This document shows positions 51,001-61,344 of a stretch of DNA of 64,000 nt, piece by piece. Made by a program: the position numbers and the translations under genes. The DNA comes from Balanoglossus misakiensis (Eukaryota > Hemichordata), in NCBI GenBank assembly GCA_040954595.2, contig CM082584.2:3782001-3846000 (forward strand), written 5' to 3'. Under the pieces are notes generated by a model. The model worked only from the letters and a program-made list of their open reading frames with translations, ran no database searches and was not told where the DNA came from. Positions within the stretch are counted from its first letter, which is position 1, and every line of letters begins with the position of its first letter.

Positions 51001-52276
51001 GAATTACCACCAAAAATATATTATATTGGTAGAGTTCTAAAAAACACACAATTTGAGTGGTAGATGACTGTTCTGGGTTTATTTTTGCCGGAGTTACAAG
51101 AACTTAAGTTTCCCCTACCCTTAAATCTGAGTGGAAAATTGGATGCCTTTCTGTCGTTTCTCCTTATTTGTGTTTTTCTGGTCATAAATGAATAATAAGA
51201 TTTTCTATTGGTTTGAAATACATTCTGGGAGAGTATTTTATCTTCTGAATGACATTTAAAGACTTAAGTTCAAAAAAATCGTTCAAGAAATAGTCATACT
51301 ACAAATTTTCAGAATGACCCAAATTTCATGACCTTTTGACCTCTATTGACCTCAATTCAAAACGAATTACCACCAAAATATATTATATTGGTAGAGTTCT
51401 AAAAGACACACAATTTGAGTGGTAAATGACTGTTCTGGCTTTAGTTTTGCTGGAGATACAGCAATTTAAAGTTCCCCTACCCCCAAAATTTGGGTCGGAA
51501 ATTTTTATGTTCTTACATTAGTTTTTGAGGGAAAAAATGCAGAAAGCTACTCGATAGGCAGGGCTATCACCCCAATTTATAATCTAGAGATATAGGCCTT
51601 TCCAAAAAACCACATGAGGCTTTGTCCATCTTTCTGATACCAATTCATGAAAAATCGGGTCCTGGCCCATGGACTAATTTGAAGTCGATCTGACTTGTTT
51701 CTGAAATTTGCATTTTTTCAGAAAATCCATTATGGCCGTCATGTCACGTGACTAATTAAAAATTCAAAGGTTCAATGCACGACTACTCATTGACCTTGAC
51801 CACTGTAGCAAGTTTGAGAAGTGTTTCTTCAGCTGTGTCTGAGATCTAGATCGACAAAGAATTGACACAAGAATAAAGAAAGACACAAAACTCCAACGAA
51901 ACCAATAGGGCCCAAGCGCTTTCGTGCGCATGGGCCCTAAAAACACAAATCGTTGTTTCCTCGACGCATTTTCGAAAACAAAACAACCATTATCCTACTT
52001 TTCTATCTGGTACAATGTCATGACTACTGAGAGAATATGAGCAATTGCTGAAAGAAAATATCCAAATAGCATTTACTTGCTGAACATTTTGCAGCCATTT
52101 AGTTATATTCAAAATCTTATTCTTCATTGCAGTTGTTTTCCGGGAACTACGACAGGAACACAATTGTCTACCACGATTTATTGAGCAGCGCCTTCATCGC
52201 TCAATACGTTAGATTTTACATGATGACGTGGCACGCTTATATATGTATGCGAGCTGAAGTCTACGCATGTGAATAA
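42066..52276 (+). CDS. Secreted C-type lectin + F5/8C (discoidin) protein
   Basis: Seven in-phase exons: 42066-42156, 42369-42521, 42945-43030, 44143-44287, 44689-44909, 45120-45218, 52133-52276. The product is about 312 aa. Residues 1-25 are a signal peptide (KLIVLIFVCVLSLF). About 32-160 form a C-type lectin domain: CEDKWDHYKGKCYY, LWIGATDLEHEGRWKWEDG, GQPDND and WCDNRC, then FVCEK. The QPD triplet is the galactose-type signature; WCDN stands in place of the usual WND. About 162-312 form an F5/8C domain: CKVTAVGIESG, IPDSQMTASS, GQWLQIDLG, SYKLRY, SGNYDRNT, and the closing YVRFYMMTWHAYICMRAEVY followed by ACE. An upstream in-frame ATG at 42009 is possible, but the 42066 start gives the better signal peptide. 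The protein is predicted to be extracellular, binding glycans and membrane lipids or glycans, as in marine innate recognition or adhesion. The last intron is 6.9 kb and carries the giant palindrome. Confidence 0.87.
44600..44660 (-). repeat. tRNA-like B box next to a lectin exon
   Basis: The minus strand reads GTGGGTTCGAGTCTCGCATG at 44635-44654, matching a polymerase III B box inside a tRNA-like T arm. It ends about 30 nt before the acceptor of the exon at 44689. It is probably a SINE remnant; no A box was found. Confidence 0.35.
45570..46110. repeat. Tandem repeat rich in AGGTCA half-sites
   Basis: Two units of about 235 bp (45583-45720 and 45820-45975) share ACCCCATACTGGTCCATGTC and CTCTATTGGT-CGCCTGTAAT. 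A third, diverged unit starts near 46080. Each begins with AGGTCA-A-AGGTCA or a one-base variant (45583-45595, 45821-45833, 46084-46096), the DR1 spacing of nuclear-receptor sites. Further half-sites follow at 45838, 45952, 45962 and 45971. Confidence 0.75.
46468..46776. mobile_element. ~305-bp foldback MITE in the lectin last intron
   Basis: GGTTTCTCAACGGTTTTCTG and CTCCTTAATAACATATAAAA with TACCAAAATCC (46468-46536) pair with the reverse complement of 46707-46776, with a few differences. The loop includes a CCAAGATGGCCACCGC segment. No ORF. It sits in decayed repeat sequence whose neighbouring parts (46260-46360 and 46785-46885) resemble each other. Confidence 0.75.
47155..48265. repeat. 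Tandem ~362-bp repeats, left arm (mirrored at ~50430-51520)
   Basis: Units start near 47155, 47520 and 47885, with a partial one near 48240. Each contains GGGTAGGGGAA, TGTAACTCC-GCAAAA, AGTCAT-TACC-CTCAAATTG, and an AGGTCA cluster. In unit 1 the cluster is AGGTCA-ATAG-AGGTCA-AA-AGGTCA at 47306-47329. The right arm carries the same array inverted. Confidence 0.85.
48596..49400 (+). pseudogene. Decayed zinc-finger-like element ORF (left arm and spacer)
   Basis: A first frame (about 48628-48855) reads TANIQKYKPIQDLAIGLGEG and QVQYHRKCRSLFT. The next frame (about 48850-49312) reads CDHICLFCSTTKYMKGSRTR, ELVAAEGHYHRKCYRDYTRP, and then an acidic stretch continuing into the spacer. There is a frameshift near 48850, and another near 49310, after which NGRVLVYPSSLDIG-type sequence continues to about 49480. 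The pattern is two modules, each with a Cys pair and a late H-x-H-R-K-C (or Y-H-R-K-C), likely zinc-binding. Similar proteins occur repeatedly in invertebrate genomes; I do not know a defined function. An ATG-proximal part is deleted in this copy. Confidence 0.6.
49484..50072 (-). pseudogene. Inverted copy of the element ORF (right arm)
   Basis: On the minus strand, ATG at 50072 opens MASPSSIPHKRARRDCFLDC, HESDHKASLVTLQDHTSWIT and then the same first module as the left arm, stopping at 49725. A second frame from 49822 carries CDHICLFCSTTKYM to REAAPRK, then shifts again. The main break falls at the same place as in the left arm. The N-terminal 30 residues, absent from the left copy, add a further C-x3-C pair (CFLDC). 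It ends at the spacer boundary (49500). Confidence 0.6.
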
Positions 52277-52358
52277 TGTACAATCGATATAGAATGTGGC
52301 GGCTTGTTACCGTTTGGTTATTGTGAAAATTCTGTTGTTAAAAACAATTTCAGTTAGC

Positions 52359-52364
52359 AATAAA
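52359..52364 (+). terminator. Polyadenylation signal of the lectin gene
   Basis: AATAAA lies 83 bp after the stop at 52276, in line with 52133-52276 being the terminal exon. Confidence 0.6.
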
Positions 52365-52396
52365 ATATGATCTTACATCAAAAATTTTAGTCAACC

Positions 52397-52454
52397 ATGT
52401 ATGTATGTATGTATGTACGTATGTATGTATGTATGTATGTATGTATGTATGTAT
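52397..52454. repeat. (TATG)n microsatellite
   Basis: About 14 TATG units with one ACGT interruption, just beyond the lectin polyadenylation signal. Confidence 0.95.
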
Positions 52455-54358
52455 AATTGAATGTAGTGGTCAAGTAGCACCAACTCTCAGACACAATATT
52501 CTTCACTACAAATTAATTTTATTTTCTGACATTTTGAGGGGCCTATCCCACTTCATTGGGGTAAAACTGAAATAAACGATACAAAAAGTAACAAATGAAT
52601 GGTATTACAAAAGAGGTTTATAAACTTCAAATAATCATTCTTGAGTCGCATAATAGGTAGTAGCCTTTACAGAAATCATGATGTAATCACTTGCAGAAAG
52701 TCAAAGTGGAACTGATAGATGATATGAATGTATGGGTGTGAGATTATGCAAGAATGACACCCCAAAACAATCTGCATAAAAGGTAGAAAAACTTTTCTCA
52801 ATCACACTACAGTGACTACAAACAGGAAAAGAATTACTATAAAGATAATAAAAAAAAGATAAAACCAAACAATATAAGAAATAAGGATCATTCAAATGTC
52901 AGCGAAAAACTAAATAAATGAATAGAATAAATGCCTTCTAAAAACAACTCAACTTATGATAAAACATATATAGCGTGAGGAAAGAATTTGACAAAATTAC
53001 AAGTATAGGTAACTCTCTATTGAATCCCCTTGGTTACATAGTGTCCAAGAAAAGATCCAATTCAGTACTGTAATATGCCTGGTGTGTTTATTATTTTTAC
53101 ACAGGGATTCAAAAATGCCCACTTTCATGTTTTTAACAGAGTGCTCAGGTTGATAAAATGTCGGCTCAAAAATAGGGCTGGATTATCAGTTTAGTTGTTT
53201 TACATTTTATCATACTTCTGTGTCAAGTGATTCTGTATCTTCATTTGTCTTTGGTTTGATTGGCATACTGACAACAATAAATGACACAAAATGAACTATA
53301 CAGTCCCACATGTTCTATATTACAGTCAAACTGTCCATGTAATTATTTGCCATTAGTGTGACTAGTAATTTTGTTTGTGGAAAACATGAGTGAACACATA
53401 AAAAAACGAAACAGATAAAAACAAACAACATAAGAAATAAGGATCACTCAAATGTCAGCAAAAAAAAACAAAATAAATGAATGGTATTACACAAAGTCCT
53501 GAACCCTTTGATCTGTCGTTTGAGTTGTCTTTCTAATGATTTTTCTTCCATAACATACAAACAATACAAAAAATAAATAATTAATAATAAATACAATATG
53601 TCAAGTATAAACAGAAAAAAAATATTTCAAAATAGATTAAGTCAAAAATTCAGGTATTACAAACAGTATCCTGAGATTTCTCCCCAAACATGTCGTAGGC
53701 GATCATATCCACTGGTATAGGGGTAAGGGACCATGTTCAGGGGTAACTCACTGACCACCTTACAAATTCAAGGACACATGTTATCTCTCCAGCAAACTTA
53801 GTAAGAATGGCTACAAGCATGAGGTTTGCTAAATTAAAAGGAAATATGAAGAATAATGAGCCGAAAAGTACAATTTCAACATTTCAGTAACTACTTAAAA
53901 CATGTCTAGACACACAAGAGAGAAGCATCAGGCTTCACTGAGCAATGAATCTCTGATGTTGAAAATCACACCTCAAGAAACGCGCAAGTATTTTGTTGGA
54001 CGGTATGATAAAAGGCCAATGATGGCCTTTTGCGCATGTGTGTAATTTCGTGTGTACAAAAATTTCGTCAAATACAAAACTTCTGCAAATTTTTGCATTC
54101 AATGCAATTAAATAGTGGACTGCCTTCACTTCCTTCCATATTTCATGCACTCCGTATAAGCAGACTTAACAGTTGTCCCATCTTTTCATCCAATTTGCTG
54201 CCTTTTCCCAATCTCCGACACAGACCATCTTGTCTGATGTCAAGACAGCACACTGTCTTATCATGGCATTGACTGTATACAATTTTTTGTAACCAGGGTC
54301 TCTGGTTTGGCACATGCGCATAAGACGGTCATTGCCCTTTAACTACTAACAGATAATT
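52455..54358. other. A/T-rich intergenic stretch between convergent genes
   Basis: This is the gap between the lectin gene (plus) and the coiled-coil gene (minus), which converge. It has direct repeats: 52851-52925 matches 53408-53485 (AAATAAGGATCA, TCAAATGTCAGC), and AAATGAATGGTATTAC recurs at 52594 and 53474. A minus-strand AATAAA (TTTATT at about 53086) could end a long 3'UTR of the coiled-coil gene. No gene is seen. Confidence 0.5.
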
Positions 54359-57300
54359 TTACATCAAATCAGACTGCAACTCTGTTGAACTGATGGACGG
54401 AGTTCCGCTTAAGTCAAGGTCATTCAGATCTATGGTCATGTCAATATCTGACAATGGACTCACTGTAAAGAAAAACAAAGGGTAAAAATATATGCAGACA
54501 TTAAAACATTGTTATACTAATATAAAACTCATTTTCTCATTTTTTTTTACATTTCATTCACATAAATGAAGAGAGCAAAACTGTTATTCAGATTTTCCTT
54601 TTTCTTTTTCTGCATATCAATAATAACAAATTATATATAATGACAGGACAATCAATGCCTCTAGAGCTGCCTCTTTGCTGTTCTGATCTCAGATGTCAGC
54701 GACACAATGTGGACATCTGAGAACAGAACAGCCAAGAATCAGCAAATGTAAAGATGGAGTCAAGTCTACATCCAATTTTAATCAGATCAGGGCAAACCTA
54801 ACATGCTTTCTGCTGAACTACTACTAAAACACCTTTCCCAGCCGAGACTGACTGGTTTAAGACAGCTAGTGTGTCAATGTTAATCATTTGAGCAGACTTA
54901 CAACCTACACCTACAGAGGGAGATGATGATTTTCAGCTATAAGCCCCACTAGAATCTGCCCCTAATGTGTATAATGTTTATCTTACCTTCAAAATCAGTA
55001 ATGTTGCTTTTGAGTTTAAATGATGGATCATTATTTGGAAGAGCTGTACCACTAAAATCGAAGTCACTCAGAGATAAGTCAGATATATATCCATCAAATG
55101 GCTTCTTCATATTAATATCTGTATTTTAAAAAAGTATAAATGTAACATGAATTTCAAATAAGACTTAGATCACCCTAGAGTACTAAGAGTATTATTAGAG
55201 CGATATCATAGCAAAATGTTTCAAATGTTGACACAAGCATAAAACTTTCAGGAAAATTTAATAGTCATTCACTTAGCGAGAAAACAATGTTAACCATCGA
55301 AAACTCAAAGGTGGCCGCCATTTTAATACTAAAATAAAAAATTTGAAAAAATGAATTAAAGCATTTTCATACCATGTTTTTACTAAGTCTATTTATAAAT
55401 TATATGCCATTTCTCCGTTTTATCAGAAATGACTTTCTGCTAGCCACGATACTAATAAAAAGGATATTACTACAAAATTCAACTTACGGCTCGTGCTATA
55501 TGTCTCGAATTGTACCCAAATCTCGTGTATACCTGCCTGTGGCAGGGGTTATTGCTTAAGTATCTATCAACATACTCATAGTTGTACCAATACAAGATTA
55601 AACCAGTCAAAATTTCAGATGTGAATCATGGTATTCCAGTAAATCCATTCAAAGCAACCATTATTTGCCCAATTTCACTACGAATGGAACAGCCTAACTT
55701 TGAGAAGGATGATGGTGGTAAAAATGATTGCCAAGGCCCCCCCCCCCTCAAAAAAAAAACATTCTCTTATTTCATTCACTGCATCGTTATCTCCGAAATT
55801 GTTTTTACACAACTTTTTATTTTCAAGTTATTTCGCGAAAATTTATTGCTCGCGAAAATAACGTTTTACAGTACGTTTTTTAGAGGGCACACTGTACATA
55901 GTGTTGGCTATGAGCTTCTTCACACAGACATTTGTTGATTCCCCTACACTTTATAAAATGAAATTGTACTATCCCTTTAGTGGAAGCTTGCCAACCTACC
56001 TGTATTTTGTAGCTTATCCACATCTCCATTAAAATGTCCAAAGTCAATACTTCTCTTGTTTTCAAGCTCTGTAATAGTGCCCAATAATTTGGCCATTTCA
56101 GTTCTAATTATCAAACAGACACAAGGAAATTGAAACATGTGAGATACTTGTACGTAATGAATGAATAACTGCAAATAAATTCTAAAATTAATATTTTTCT
56201 ATGATTGATAATATTATAAATAAATATTTATAAACTGCTATGAATACTTTAAACTGTCTTTCAATGAGAGGAAATCAATTTATCATTTCACAAATTAATG
56301 CCATGATGTGTTTGCCTCTCCAGAGGGCGCTGTACATGCTCTTTGGCTTTTTAGAGACGCAGTCAAGTCGTCTTTCCAAATCCACAATCAGAGCTCAGGG
56401 GCTCTGATTGGCTGTTATCATGTAGATGCTGCAATATATCCTCTTTAACTGTGACATAAGCAGGCAACCATGGTGATGTTTTCAGGAGAACGCCTTTGGG
56501 GGAATCAGTTACCTTCCCTCAAAGCGAATGCCACTTCAGTGATTGCATTGGCTGTACGAAACGAAGATTTGGAGAGAAGTCTGAACCACGTTTGTGAAAA
56601 GCCAACACAGGACCACTGAATTCAAAATGGATTTGTTCACCACTGGACTTATGACAGCGATAATGATAGGTCTTACCTGATCTGTGTCAACTGTACTTGT
56701 GTACTCTGATTACTGTGTAGTGTGTCATTCAAGTCACGATTTTGACGTCTCTGACTGTCATGTACACTGCCAATGTTCTGTAGTTTGACCAAAAGAAAAA
56801 AAAAGACTATAAATTGTATCGAACGAAACAATATGCAGCAATGGTAATCCAAGGCTTTCTCAACCATTCTGTGCATTTATCAGAAAAGATGAGCTAAAAT
56901 CATTTGTTCATTTGAAAAAGATATGTAGTACACGTAGTTGTAGAGCTTAAAGGGACAAAGTCTCTTTTTCACTTCCCTTTTTCATTAATTATGTTTGATG
57001 CAAGACACTGTTTATGTTATTCTAAATGTGGATATATAGTTAATGAACGTTCAACCAAACGCAACTTCCATCTCGTTTGTAAGATATGAGAGTAAAAATC
57101 TCACCAAAATGAATAACTGGTAGAGAAAAAGGGCAGCCAGAGAGAGACTTTGTCCCTTTAAAGTTTTTGAGTAAAAACTCCATGTTACAAATGAAGTAAT
57201 CAGACAGGCATGTAAGATACATTTACCTTATCCAGTTTTTCAACTCTTCTGCCAAGATCCTTAGTTTCTGCTTGTTGACTTGTTAAATCAACATCGTGGT

Positions 57301-60300
57301 TCAGAAGTTTAGTTTTCAGAGTTTCCACATCTCTTCTCAATGAATCATTCTCTTCCTGTAACATCCTCTTGCTGTCATGAAAACAATAAATAAACAAACA
57401 AACAAACAAACAAACAAAATGTGGTCAATATGCGTATCTAACTGTAATTTAATCATAATGCTACTGGGTGCCATACCTGTTTAGAGTGTCAAGTCCCTTA
57501 AAATACGTATTTGCCACTTTTTCTTCTAAAACGTATTTTGACTGTCTTGACATGGCTCTCATACGTACTTAGACACACTTGGCAGTCTGAGCCCCCTGTA
57601 AGATGTACCAAATCGCACTGGTTTGTACTGTATTGGTCTGAGGGTCTTGTATAGGCCCTACTGATTAACACACACTTGGCAGTCTAACAGGCCTGGGAGC
57701 CAGGATTCTAGGCACCCTGGAAATCAAACCAGTTCATACTGACTTGGCAGCGTTAGGGTTAACACTGATTGGGTAACAGGATACTAATAAAAATTTCCCT
57801 AAATAATGAAAAATTTACTTGAAATATTTACCTTTCTCTGAGTTCTCGAGAGATTGGTCCAACATGTTCATTGTAGACGTCATCCCCCGTTCTGCTATAT
57901 TTAAGCTGTGTTTGCAACTCGCGAAGTTCAGTCTTCACTTCTCTCTTCCAAATTTCAATCTTGCGTTCGGTCTGCAGATCCACACCTTTTTCATTGAGTC
58001 TCTTCTCCATTGAGTGCATCTGATCCTCATATTTCTGCATCTGAATTTTCATCTGATCTCGTTCTTTTACCAGTGACTGTATCTGTTTGCTCATATTTTC
58101 AAGCATCTGAATTTCACACGAGACAAGTGAAATCAGTGTCCATAATTCATATGAAAGGATTGCTGATTAAAAGCTAAAGGGCCATTATGTGTAACTTAAG
58201 GCAACTTTTTTTTTCTTTATCAAATACACTTTTTTGTTCCCCTCCCCGCATAGAATCCCAGCATATCCAGTTTTGCATGTGCACCAATCATTATTATTGT
58301 TGACAAATGTAGTCGGGACTAAATATGACATGAGCGGTATATTCAGGATGTTCACAAGAAGAATTGTGGATAGACTCAGTTTTGTAACCACAAAATACTG
58401 TACAATATGCAATTTTAGACAACAACATTGTAAATTAATAAAAGGCAACTTACAGTTCCTTGTTGTTCAATTTTTTCATTGAGTAATGCGATCAACCCTG
58501 GAGTTGGTTCACTGTTGGACGTTGTCTGATTCTCATAATTTTTGGTTGGAGATGGAGAAGGGTAGCGGTAGGCTGAGGTAGGTGAGTGGCTTACTGCATA
58601 ACTACCTGAAAATATTCAATTGAATAATGGCAACAAAGCCAAATGAAAATGGGATAAGAGCACAGTGATTATCCTTGATGTACATGAATGAAATACGACA
58701 TTCTACAATTAGTTAATGGGAAGAGAAGAGCTCTGACAAAATGTCAGTCAACAATAGTGTAAAATGTTTTAGTCTGATAGTGATACAATGTAACTGCAGT
58801 GTTTTGTGATGTGATACTAACAGAAGTGCAAACAAATCCATACAGCTTCTATGAAAATACATCAGCTACATGTTACTTTGTACATCTATTTCTGGTGGTC
58901 AGTTTCTCATTTACTACTACCAGTACATGTTTTTCTTTGAACTGCTCTGCTATTTAACTTTGGCTAATATCTGTACACAGTAGAGATGTGGGGTGCCACA
59001 AATATCAAGTGATCATAATCTAATCAATCAATGTCAGTGTGTGGATGCACGCATGATTACAAGAAATATTGAAATTTGCGAGCTGAATTCCAATTCATGA
59101 ATTTCCATTTTGTGTTACTTATTTTCATTTTCAGTCCTCTGTCAGATATCAATTGATATTGAAGTTTGCTATGTTTCCCTCAGGATCTCATCTTTCATTC
59201 TCTTTACACAAAATCTTGTTGAAACTGGTTTGATTTCCAGGGTGCCTAGAATCCTGGCTCCCACTAGGCCTGTTAGACTGCCGAGTGTGTGTTAATCAGT
59301 AGGGCCTATACATGACCCTCAGACCAATACAGTGCAAACAAGTGCGATTTGGTACATATTACGGGGGTTCAAACTGCCAAGACAGTCAAAATACGTTTTA
59401 GAAGAAAAAGTGGCAAATACGTATTTTAAGGGACTTGACACTCTAAACAGGTATGACACCCAGTAGCATTAGGGTTAAAAGCTTTTGTATTAAACCAGTG
59501 TGTGCTCTAACAAACAGCTTTGAGTCAATTTGAGGATTCCTAAAAATTATTCTGAGTCAGCCCTATATCTTTACATGTAGTGTGAATAATTTTCTTGAGT
59601 CACCAGTGAGTTTGTTGAGTCAGTCGCATGTCATATGGTCTTAGAGGGCACACTGCGTATAACCAAAAAAGATAAAAGATAAGTAAAAAATCAACAGCTG
59701 AAATAAATCTTTACCTGAGAAATTCTCTTTGGGTATGTATAGTCCACTGCTATCATAAGATGAACTTGACCTTGTATTCCCAAGACGTTGCTGTGCATGG
59801 AAAAAAAAAAGATTATTGTTTATTTTGATAAGTCGCTTCAGACTTTTTAATATGTTTGTGCAATTTATTTGTTACAGTGACATAGCTTTAACTCAAGGAA
59901 AGACATCTTAGTATACTGGCTGGAGAGATGAATTCCTGGCTGGAACATGTAGTATAGTTTCAGAGGATAAATTTAGTTCGTAACTTGTAAATAAAGAATT
60001 TTTGCAGGCGTTATCATGAAAGACATTCAAACTGATTTTATCTACACATGTATATATCTTATATATACATGTATAGATACACACACACAAACACAAATCA
60101 CTGGGGGTCACTATTAAGCTTTTGAAAGTTGACATGGGGGAGGTCATGGCCACACACTTTTCAATTTTCGATTGGGGAGGGGGGTCAGTCACTTTTTGTC
60201 TTGATATCCACAAAATAGAATCCCCCCCCCCCCCAGGCTGAAGGAACTGACCAGTCCCTTAGCCAAGCTACAGATACAAGTTACTCATGGAGTGAGTGTG

Positions 60301-61058
60301 TTGCTATGGCAACTGAAGGGGACGCTTTGCCCGAACTGCATTAACCTGTCAACAACGGAAATCAAAATGTTAAACCATATCAATGAAAACACCATTGAAA
60401 TAAATAATCTGACCCTCCTGAGTGCACGTCGTGAACCCACGGACGCGTGGGGATGTGGATTAATTTTCATGCAAACGTTGGGCACCGGGGCCGCACAAGA
60501 TCATGAAGACAGCTCTGCAGACTGTGTGTTCCACTGTGGCGGAGGCCGTGTAACGCCGGGCCGCGAACACAGCTAGAGCTAGGCACAAGACAATCCACAC
60601 AAGGCTAGCCCTGCCCTGCGTAACGCCAGGAACACACAGACCTGTACGCAGAGTTACCCACAGCCACTGTAGTTCAGTAGCTCGACCAGAGGTGTTTTCC
60701 TTGGTTTGCAACCTCGAGCTGCTAAACTGCAGCTCATCGGCAGCCCTGCCATTGCCCCCGGTCGACTCATTGCAAGCTCAACAGGGGAAATGGTTTGAAG
60801 TGTCGCCAAACTTACCCGCACTTTGGCGAGATTGGCTTCAGTCTCTCTCACAATAGATGAAAATTTACTTTCCCAGTTAAGCGACATACTGCCGTTGAGC
60901 TGTATGAATGTCGAGTACAGAAGCCTGCAGCCGACCGACGCCGTGTATAAAGCCTGCTGACAGTCGATCGTCAGCGTCCGTTGTTTGAGTGCCTTGTGGT
61001 CGTTTGCTGTGCGCTGACGTCTTTTTCTTCGATGTGTACTGCGGATATCTGTTGACAT
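54359..61058 (-). CDS. Coiled-coil protein of unknown family, nine exons
   Basis: Exons (5' to 3'): 61058-60816, 59790-59715, 58605-58454, 58106-57832, 57371-57227, 56777-56677, 56103-56000, 55118-54987, 54462-54359. All phases agree and the total is 1332 nt, 443 aa plus stop. Residues 1-81 are basic at the start (STHRRKRRQRTANDHK), followed by an amphipathic segment. About 82-140 are Ser/Tyr/Pro-rich. About 140-300 and 315-365 form heptad-rich coiled coils (LLNEKIEQQGTMLENMSKQI, LVKERDQMKIQMQKYEDQM, LRRDVETLKTKLL). The acidic, Ser-rich C-tail repeats a short motif: ISDLSLSDFDFSGTALP and then LNDLDLSGTPSIS. The protein is presumably cytoskeletal, centrosomal or a scaffold, but I recognise no family and assign no function. 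ATG 61058 starts the first exon about 100 bp from a housekeeping promoter motif. Confidence 0.8.
56951..57157. mobile_element. TTAA MITE, copy 3 (coiled-coil gene intron 5)
   Basis: A complete 207-bp copy. It has TTAA at 56947-56950 and 57158-57161, starts AGGGACAAAGTCTCTTTTTC and ends with the complement of AGGGACAAAGTCTCTCTCTG. The internal sequence matches the receptor-intron copies (CATTAATTATGTTTGATGCA, ATGTGGATATATAGT). Frames encoding [12 protein letters not shown]-type strings in all three copies come from this repeat. Confidence 0.88.
57456..57735. repeat. Inverted-repeat arm in intron 4 of the coiled-coil gene
   Basis: AATGCTACTGGGTGCCATAC through TGTTTAGAGTGTCAAGTCCC and TACGTATTTGCCACTTTTTC to GGCACCCTGGAAATCAAACC pairs with 59222-59471 in reverse complement. 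This arm carries about 30 bp extra near 57555-57590. Confidence 0.85.
59222..59471. repeat. Inverted-repeat arm in intron 2 of the coiled-coil gene
   Basis: Reverse complement of 57456-57735 over about 250 bp with high identity (for example TAAGGGACTTGACACTCTAA and GTGTGTTAATCAGTAGGGCC). Exons 3 and 4 (58605-58454 and 58106-57832) lie between the arms. Confidence 0.85.
59791..60815 (-). other. Intron 1 of the coiled-coil gene
   Basis: Contains TATATACATGTATA-type repeats near 60050. A G/C-rich segment at 60100-60262 ends CTGACCAGTCCCTTAG, which resembles one end of the family at 62223-63022. Frames at 60292-60576 on the plus strand are not supported as exons. Confidence 0.5.
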
Positions 61059-61158
61059 ATAACAATTTCGAATTTAACGAAACTTGACGGTTTGTGGATA
61101 TGTTTCACAGCAAACAAGTTTACTATACTATTTTGAAAGATTGCCAATTCTCGAACTA

Positions 61159-61168
61159 TCTCGCGAGA
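61159..61168. promoter_or_regulatory. TCTCGCGAGA core-promoter motif
   Basis: The exact palindromic decamer TCTCGCGAGA lies 101 bp upstream of the coiled-coil gene's ATG (61058). This motif is known from TATA-less, often bidirectional, broadly expressed animal promoters. No TATA box is apparent. A second, partial TCTCTCGA lies near 61195. Confidence 0.6.
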
Positions 61169-61344
61169 AAACGCGTGATACAAGTAATAGAGTGTCTCTC
61201 GAAGTATTCTTCGTCAGGTCATGTTTAGTGTAACAGTCGTTGTAAAGTATTTGCTTTTAGGTAAAATATGATCCAAATTCACATATATATGCTTTCTGTT
61301 GAACGGTGTAATTTTTCTAATCGTCAGCTCAGTGTCTATATTAA

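Larger units (their letters stand above)
46985..51690. mobile_element. ~4.7-kb palindromic repeat element
   Basis: The left arm about 46985-49081 and right arm 49500-about 51690 are reverse complements over roughly 2.1-2.2 kb, separated by a 418-bp unique spacer (49082-49499). The match begins exactly at TGATATTCAAGCA beside the spacer and fades out near TAGTCCATGGGCCAG at the outer ends. The arms differ by scattered substitutions (about 4 in 38 in one stretch), and the left arm lacks about 80 bp that the right has (right 49985-50065). They are therefore not a trivial assembly mirror. Each arm carries three to four tandem units of about 362 bp and a decayed ORF. The whole element lies in the last intron of the lectin gene. 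Confidence 0.9.

Noticed and set aside
46985-51690. Palindrome as an assembly or library artefact
   Set aside because: The arms differ by many substitutions and an 80-bp indel, which a mirrored read would not show. Long-read proof is still desirable.
23535-57222. Conserved peptide containing SYKRDG-CVWLN in three places (23.6, 28.25 and 57.1 kb)
   Set aside because: All three lie in copies of the TTAA MITE; the similarity is due to repeat DNA, not to a protein family.
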